Shown piece by piece: positions 7,067-10,842 of a stretch of 10,842 nucleotides of DNA. Each line of letters begins with the position of its first letter. Position 1 is the first letter of the stretch. Source of the stretch: Spirochaetes bacterium RBG_16_67_19 (GTDB lineage Bacteria > Spirochaetota > Spirochaetia > SZUA-6 > DRHE01); contig MIBK01000067.1 of assembly GCA_001829505.1 (NCBI GenBank), positions 1 to 10,842 of the forward strand. Direction: 5' to 3'. Below the pieces are notes generated by a model. It worked only from the letters and a program-made list of their open reading frames with translations. It did no database searches and was not told the origin of the DNA. Made by a program: the position numbers and the translations under genes.

Positions 7067-7102
7067 CCGCGTGCCACATTGCTTTCACGCTGGAGGTCAA
7101 AG

Positions 7103-8182
7103 GTGGAGAAGCCTCGCAGAGGACTGGCGGTCCTGGGATTCAGCCTGCTGCTGCTGTTGAGCGCCGCCGTGCTCTACGGCGGATTCGCGCTGCTGCGCTC
7201 CCTCAGCGGCTCCAAGATCCCGGCCGCCCTCCTGGCCGTGGTGTGGGGGATCGGCTCCGTGGTGCTGCTGTACTACGTGCTCAACCGGGGCGCGGAAATG
7301 CTGCCGCGGCGGGCCCGGCGCTACCTGCTGCCGCTGGTTTTCGCCGGCCCGGCGCTCGCCCTCCTGTTCTGGTTCCTGGTGCTGCCGACTCTGAGGACGC
7401 TCTGGCTGGCCTTCTTCGACGAGACCAGCACGCGCTTTCTGTTCCTGCGCAACTTCCGCTTCGCCTTCACGGACCCCATCATGCTGGAGGGCTTCCGCAA
7501 CAACCTGCTGTGGATGGTGTTCGGCACCCTGTTCTGCGTGGGCCTGGGTCTGGTGATCGCGGTTCTGGCGGACCGCAGCCGCTGGGAGAAGCTGTACAAG
7601 GCCGTCATTTTCATGCCCATGGCCATTTCCTTCGTCGGGGCGGGAGTGATCTGGAAGTTCGTCTATTCCTACAAGGGCGAAGCGGCCGGGCTGCAGGAGA
7701 TCGGCCTGCTGAACGCCGTGGCCGTCGCCCTGGGCGGCAGGGCCCAGCCCTGGCTGCTGCTCGGCGGCTGGAACAATCTTCTGCTCATCGCCATCATGGT
7801 CTGGCTGCAAACAGGCTATGCCATGGTGATCCTCTCCTCCGCCATCAAGGCGGTGCCCAAGGAGCTGCTGGAGGCGGCCCGCATGGACGGGGCAGGGGAG
7901 CTGCGCATCTTCACCGGGGTCACCATCCCCTCCATCCGGGGCACCCTGCTGACCGTCACGACCACGATCGTCATCTTCAGCCTGAAGCTCTTCGACATCG
8001 TGCGGGTGATGACCGGCGGCAACTGGGGAACCAACGTGATCGCCAACGAGTTCTACATGCAGCAGTTCACCTACGGGCAGACCGGAAGGGCCAGCGCCAT
8101 CGCCATCGTGCTGCTGCTGGCCGTCATCCCGGTGATGGTATACAACCTCCGGCGCTTCGGCGAAAGCAGGGCCTTCAAATGA
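7103..8182 (+). CDS. Alpha-glucoside ABC transporter permease 1 (AglF/MalF type)
   Basis: A 359-residue inner-membrane permease forming the channel with the next gene. About eight hydrophobic segments are visible (near 9-33, 40-60, 73-95, 132-156, 166-190, 222-247, 280-303 and 330-348), two more than a minimal six-helix core. The cytoplasmic EAA loop that docks the ATPase is clear at 257-278 (EAARMDGAGELRIFTGVTIPSI). Start: GTG at 7103, with GGAGG (7092-7096) 6 nt upstream. The longer TTG start at 7079 has no such site. The stop overlaps the next gene's ATG (ATGA), showing translational coupling. No ATPase gene follows in this operon. Confidence 0.9.
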   Translation: MEKPRRGLAVLGFSLLLLLSAAVLYGGFALLRSLSGSKIPAALLAVVWGIGSVVLLYYVLNRGAEMLPRRARRYLLPLVFAGPALALLFWFLVLPTLRTLWLAFFDETSTRFLFLRNFRFAFTDPIMLEGFRNNLLWMVFGTLFCVGLGLVIAVLADRSRWEKLYKAVIFMPMAISFVGAGVIWKFVYSYKGEAAGLQEIGLLNAVAVALGGRAQPWLLLGGWNNLLLIAIMVWLQTGYAMVILSSAIKAVPKELLEAARMDGAGELRIFTGVTIPSIRGTLLTVTTTIVIFSLKLFDIVRVMTGGNWGTNVIANEFYMQQFTYGQTGRASAIAIVLLLAVIPVMVYNLRRFGESRAFK

Positions 8183-9276
8183 GGGGGGGTATGGAAAAGC
8201 GGGGCCGGGCAGGCTTGCTCGGGAATGCCATCCTGATCGCCATTTGCCTGCTGTGGGCCGTGCCCGCCATCGGCATCCTGGTCACCTCCTTCAGGGACTC
8301 GCGCGATATTTTCAGCTCGGGCTGGTGGACCGTGTTTCCGCACCGGGCCTGGCTCAAGGTGGGGGAAGTGCGGGTGGACCCGGCGGTGGACGTGGACGGG
8401 CCCATCACCGTGGAGGGCAGGACGGCCAGCTTCGAGCAATGGCGGGAGGGAGTACGCGTTGCTGCCGACCGCAAGCTGCAGTGGTACGGCAACAAGCGCA
8501 CGCGCACGCTCATCGTGCAGGAACTGCGCTGGCGGGGCTTCAGCGCCAGGCTGAACCTGGACAACTACCAGGGCGTGCTTTCCGGCGGGCGGGTGAGCTT
8601 CCGGAACGCCGGCGGCGACACCATCACCCGGCTGGGCAACAACTTCTCCGACGCGGTGCTCAACTCCATCGCCGTGGCCGTTCCGTCCACCCTGATCCCC
8701 ATCCTCATCGCCGCTTTCGCGGCCTACGCCTTCGCCTGGATGGAGTTCCCCGGCCGCAAGACCCTCTTCGTGATCGTGGTCGCCCTGCTGGTGGTTCCGC
8801 TGCAGATCGCCTTGATCCCCGTGCTCAGGGATTTCATGAAGCTCCGGCTGAACGGCACCTTCCTGGCCATGTGGCTGGCCCATACGGGCTTCGGCCTGCC
8901 GCTGGCGGTCTACCTGCTGTTCAACTATATCAGCGAGCTGCCGCGGGACATCTTCGAGAGCGCCTTCATCGACGGAGCCACGCCGTTCAGCATGTTCGTC
9001 CGGTTGGTGCTGCCCTTGTCCGTCCCCGCACTGGCCTCCTTCGCCATCTTCCAGTTCCTGTGGGTGTGGAACGACTACCTGGTGGCCCTCATTTTCCTCG
9101 GCGACAAGCACCGGGTGCTCACCAGCTCATTGGCGGCGATGGTGGGCGAGAAGGGCCAGGATTGGCACTACCTTACCTCCGGGGCCTTCCTCAGCATGCT
9201 GCTGCCCCTGGCGGTATTCTTTGCCCTGCAGCGCTACTTCGTGCGCGGGTTGATGGCGGGGTCGGTGAAAGGCTGA
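8179..9276 (+). CDS. Alpha-glucoside ABC transporter permease 2 (AglG/MalG type)
   Basis: A 365-residue inner-membrane permease, partner of the preceding one. The first membrane segment (about 13-36) is followed by a soluble stretch of about 115 residues (37-152) that should lie in the periplasm. The remaining five or so segments start near 155. The EAA loop is ESAFIDGATPFSMFVRLVLP (260-279), and the FLWVWNDYLVAL stretch (293-304) is typical of this subunit. The large periplasmic insert fits alpha-glucoside AglG-type permeases, which are longer than ordinary MalG. Start: ATG at 8179 in an ATGA overlap. The in-frame ATG at 8191 has a slightly better purine run (GAGG, 8181-8184) and would be four residues shorter. 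The gene ends only 3 nt from the stop of the converging metallopeptidase, leaving no room for a terminator between them. Confidence 0.9.
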   Translation: MRGGMEKRGRAGLLGNAILIAICLLWAVPAIGILVTSFRDSRDIFSSGWWTVFPHRAWLKVGEVRVDPAVDVDGPITVEGRTASFEQWREGVRVAADRKLQWYGNKRTRTLIVQELRWRGFSARLNLDNYQGVLSGGRVSFRNAGGDTITRLGNNFSDAVLNSIAVAVPSTLIPILIAAFAAYAFAWMEFPGRKTLFVIVVALLVVPLQIALIPVLRDFMKLRLNGTFLAMWLAHTGFGLPLAVYLLFNYISELPRDIFESAFIDGATPFSMFVRLVLPLSVPALASFAIFQFLWVWNDYLVALIFLGDKHRVLTSSLAAMVGEKGQDWHYLTSGAFLSMLLPLAVFFALQRYFVRGLMAGSVKG

Positions 9277-9279
9277 CCG

Positions 9280-9949
9280 TCAGAGCCTGGCGGCGCTGAG
9301 AGTGTCGCCCTGCTCCAGATCCCCGCTTTCCAGTCCTTTCCTGAACCAGCGGATGCGCTGCGCGGAGGTTCCGTGGGTGAAGGCGTCCGGCACGACGCGG
9401 CCCCGCGCACTTTGCATGATCCGGTCCTCGCCGACTGCGCCCGCCGCATTGATGCCCTCCTCGATGTCGGCGGAGTCCAGGAAATCGGAGGACCGCCGCG
9501 CATAGTGGGCCCAGACCCCGGCCAGGAAATCGGCCTGCAACTCCAGGCGGACCGTGAGCTGGTTGGCTTCCCGCTCTCCGAGGCGGGCCTGCCGGGTGGA
9601 GACCTCTTCCATGACCCCCAGCAGGTTCTGCACGTGGTGACCGACCTCGTGGGCGATGACGTAGGCCAGGGCGAAGTCCCCCGGGGCGTCCAGCTCGCAG
9701 AACGGCCCCACGGCCGCGCTATTGTAGCCGCAGGCTGATTCCGCCTGTCCCGAGAAAAGGACCAGCCGGGGCTCACGGTAGTCCGCCCCCAACTGCCGGA
9801 ATTGCTCGTTCCAGACCTCCTCGATGTCGGCCAGGACCACGGAGCCGAACTCCCCCATCTCCCGCTGTTCCTGGCTCAGCTCCCCCGCCCTGCAGGCTTG
9901 GCGTGATTTCCGAAGGGTTGCCGCTCTGCCGCCTGCCCTGCCATCTCAT
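9280..9949 (-). pseudogene. Neutral zinc metallopeptidase (YpfJ/COG2321 type), frameshifted and internally deleted
   Basis: Family members are roughly 280-300 residues: an N-terminal MRWQGRR signature, a glycine-rich linker, one membrane helix, then a zinc peptidase domain. Here AGGAGG (9956-9961) and ATG (9949) precede MRWQGRRQSGN, but that frame never reaches the peptidase domain. The domain lies in the +1 frame (ATG at 9858, or open from just after the first ATG). It has FGSVVLADIEEVW, SACGYNSAAVGPF, HEVGHH (zinc ligands and catalytic Glu, codons at 9651-9634), LELQAD and FTHGTSAQRIRWF. The membrane helix is missing, and about 20 residues between AVGPF and APGDFA seem deleted. Removing one G from a five-G run (9882-9886) would join the frames into 222 residues. 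It could therefore be a sequencing error in a shortened gene, or a true pseudogene. Confidence 0.8.
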
Positions 9950-9955
9950 GTTTCC

Positions 9956-9961
9956 CCTCCT
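9956..9961 (-). promoter_or_regulatory. Ribosome binding site of the metallopeptidase
   Basis: A perfect AGGAGG (read on the minus strand) lies 6 nt before the ATG at 9949. It shows that the ancestral start is intact and that the gene was not simply cut at its 5' end. A weak possible promoter (TTGCCT, 15 nt, TACCAT) lies just upstream; I do not rely on it. Confidence 0.75.
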
Positions 9962-10016
9962 GCGCCTGCTATGGTAGGGGAATCCCCCGGCAGGCAAGAT
10001 GATCACGGCAGGCGCA
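9961..10016. repeat. Nested inverted repeats in the divergent promoter region
   Basis: TGCGCCTGC (9961-9969) is perfectly inverted at 10008-10016 (GCAGGCGCA), 38 nt apart. Inside them sits GGGGA-A-TCCCC (9977-9987). One outer arm abuts the metallopeptidase ribosome-binding site. The other ends 4 nt before the -35 of the M20 gene. It could be a paired regulator site or an RNA stem; no known family is recognised. Confidence 0.5.
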
Positions 10017-10020
10017 ATCG

Positions 10021-10049
10021 TTGACAGGACCCGGCCGGCGGCCTAGAAT
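10021..10049 (+). promoter_or_regulatory. Near-consensus sigma-70 promoter of the M20 gene
   Basis: TTGACA (10021-10026), a 17-bp spacer and TAGAAT (10044-10049, five of six). The predicted transcription start is about 10056, the first base of the GTG start codon. The -10 box contains an in-frame TAG (10044-10046), so the reading frame cannot extend further upstream. Confidence 0.82.
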
Positions 10050-10055
10050 CGCCCC

Positions 10056-10842
10056 GTGCCACCAGGATCGACCGACATCCGCGGGTTGCTCGCCGCCCGG
10101 CAGGAGCGCATTCTGGCCTTGAGCCATCGCATCCACGCCGAGCCGGAGCTGGCCTTCGCGGAGCACAAGACCTCGGCGCTCCTGCGGGAAACCCTCGCCG
10201 CAAACGGCTTTTCGCTGGAGGCGGGTGCGGCGGAGCTGCCCACCGCTTTCCGCGCGCTGCGACGGGGCCGCTCCGAGCGGCCCTGCCTGACCTTCACCGC
10301 GGAGATGGACGCCCTGCCGGAAATCGGTCACGCCTGCGGGCACAACATCATCGCCGCCGCGGGCGTGTACGCCCCGATCCTGCTGGCCTCGGCGCTGGGC
10401 CCGGACTTCCCCGGCTCGCTGCAGGTCATCGGCACCCCGGCCGAGGAGCGGGGCTCCGGCAAGGTGACCCTGCTGGAGGCCGGCGTTTTCGAAGGCAGCG
10501 ACGTCGTGCTGCAGATGCACCCCCACAGCCTGGACACGGTCATCTGCCAGGCCATGGCCCGCCGCACGATCCGGGTCGAGTACTTCGGCCGCCAGGCCCA
10601 CGCCGCGGCCGCGCCGCAGGAAGGCATCAACGCCCTCGATGCGCTGGTGCTGTTCTATCAGTCCGCGGCCCTGGCCCGCCAGCAGTTCCCGCCGGGCTGC
10701 CTTTTCCATGGGATCATCGAGCAGGGCGGCCAAAGCGCCAACGTCATCCCGGACTACACCAGGGGGAGTTTCTCGCTGCGCGCCGAGCGGATGGAAAGCC
10801 TGGAGGAGCTGGAGCGGCTCATCCGGGGCTGCGCGGCCGCGG
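10056..10842 (+). CDS. M20-family amidohydrolase/peptidase, 3' end outside the window
   Basis: The first 262 residues of a zinc-dependent amidohydrolase of peptidase family M20, near the AbgB / PM20D2 (ACY1L2) group. That group hydrolyses amide bonds in small acylated amino acids or dipeptides. Visible: the N-terminal helix with LSHRIHAEPELAFAEHKT (residues 22-39), the metal-site segment AEMDALPEIGHACGHN (about 85-100; HACGHN rather than the HACGHD of hippurate hydrolases), GTPAEERGSG carrying the catalytic Glu pair (about 127-136), QMHPHS, and the dimerisation ('lid') domain starting near 170 (VEYFGRQAHAAAAPQEGINALDA is a hallmark). The gene runs off the window without a stop. Start: GTG at 10056 is the most upstream start after an in-frame TAG. 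It has no Shine-Dalgarno and coincides with the predicted transcription start. The protein has no signal peptide. Substrate unknown. Confidence 0.88.
   Translation, partial: MPPGSTDIRGLLAARQERILALSHRIHAEPELAFAEHKTSALLRETLAANGFSLEAGAAELPTAFRALRRGRSERPCLTFTAEMDALPEIGHACGHNIIAAAGVYAPILLASALGPDFPGSLQVIGTPAEERGSGKVTLLEAGVFEGSDVVLQMHPHSLDTVICQAMARRTIRVEYFGRQAHAAAAPQEGINALDALVLFYQSAALARQQFPPGCLFHGIIEQGGQSANVIPDYTRGSFSLRAERMESLEELERLIRGCAAA

Noticed and set aside
5695..7077. A 460-residue open frame on the minus strand opposite the binding-protein gene
   Set aside because: It has low-complexity Gly/His/Arg/Val-rich translation with no motifs. It mirrors a well-supported gene whose codon bias in GC-rich DNA keeps the antisense frame open.
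7081..7087. GCTTTCA before permease 1 as a second LacI operator
   Set aside because: It is only a half-site; the inverted arm is missing.
7243..8178. An open frame overlapping permease 1 in another frame and running into permease 2
   Set aside because: Only the part from 8179 encodes a recognisable protein; the upstream part is an arginine/proline-rich shadow of permease 1.

Overview
The window is GC-rich and densely coded. It suggests a Gram-negative-type (diderm), probably heterotrophic bacterium. Two proteins have export signals that fit an outer membrane and periplasm: a small predicted outer-membrane barrel, and a sugar-binding protein with a signal peptide but no lipobox cysteine. The barrel protein, together with the alpha-glucoside ABC and GH13 genes, reminds me of spirochaetes. 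That is only an impression; no rRNA or marker gene is present, so taxonomy stays open.

Left part (1-1945): a PucC/BCD-family major facilitator transporter (23-1297) is followed by a small predicted outer-membrane beta-barrel protein (1383-1883), which ends in a textbook intrinsic terminator (1909-1941). Nothing else from photosynthesis is visible beside the PucC-like gene.

Intron (1946-2979): a group II intron sits 9 nt after that terminator stem. Its 5' ribozyme part and domain V are recognisable, but its reverse transcriptase/maturase has lost nearly its whole catalytic domain. The N-terminal helix of the protein runs, out of frame, into the C-terminal maturase end. The intron's 3' end touches the stop codon of the converging GH13 gene.

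Centre (2980-9276): an alpha-glucoside utilisation locus. A trehalose-synthase-like GH13 enzyme (minus strand) is divergent from a LacI-family regulator (plus strand). The control region between them is very compact. A 14-bp LacI-type operator lies where two predicted promoters face each other. Downstream of the regulator come a periplasmic binding protein and two permeases of an AglE/AglF/AglG-type ABC importer. There is no ATPase gene, so a shared ATPase elsewhere in the genome would be needed. A strong hairpin lies between the binding-protein gene and the first permease. The likely logic is that alpha-glucosides (maltose, trehalose, sucrose type) are imported, converted inside the cell by the GH13 enzyme, and sensed by the LacI regulator.

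Right part (9280-10842): a neutral zinc metallopeptidase of the YpfJ type (minus strand) keeps its ribosome-binding site, N-terminal signature and HEVGHH site. It has lost the membrane-anchor region and part of the core, and it is frameshifted. Divergent from it is an M20-family amidohydrolase, cut by the window end. It is driven by a near-consensus promoter whose predicted start point falls exactly on the GTG start codon, which implies a leaderless mRNA.
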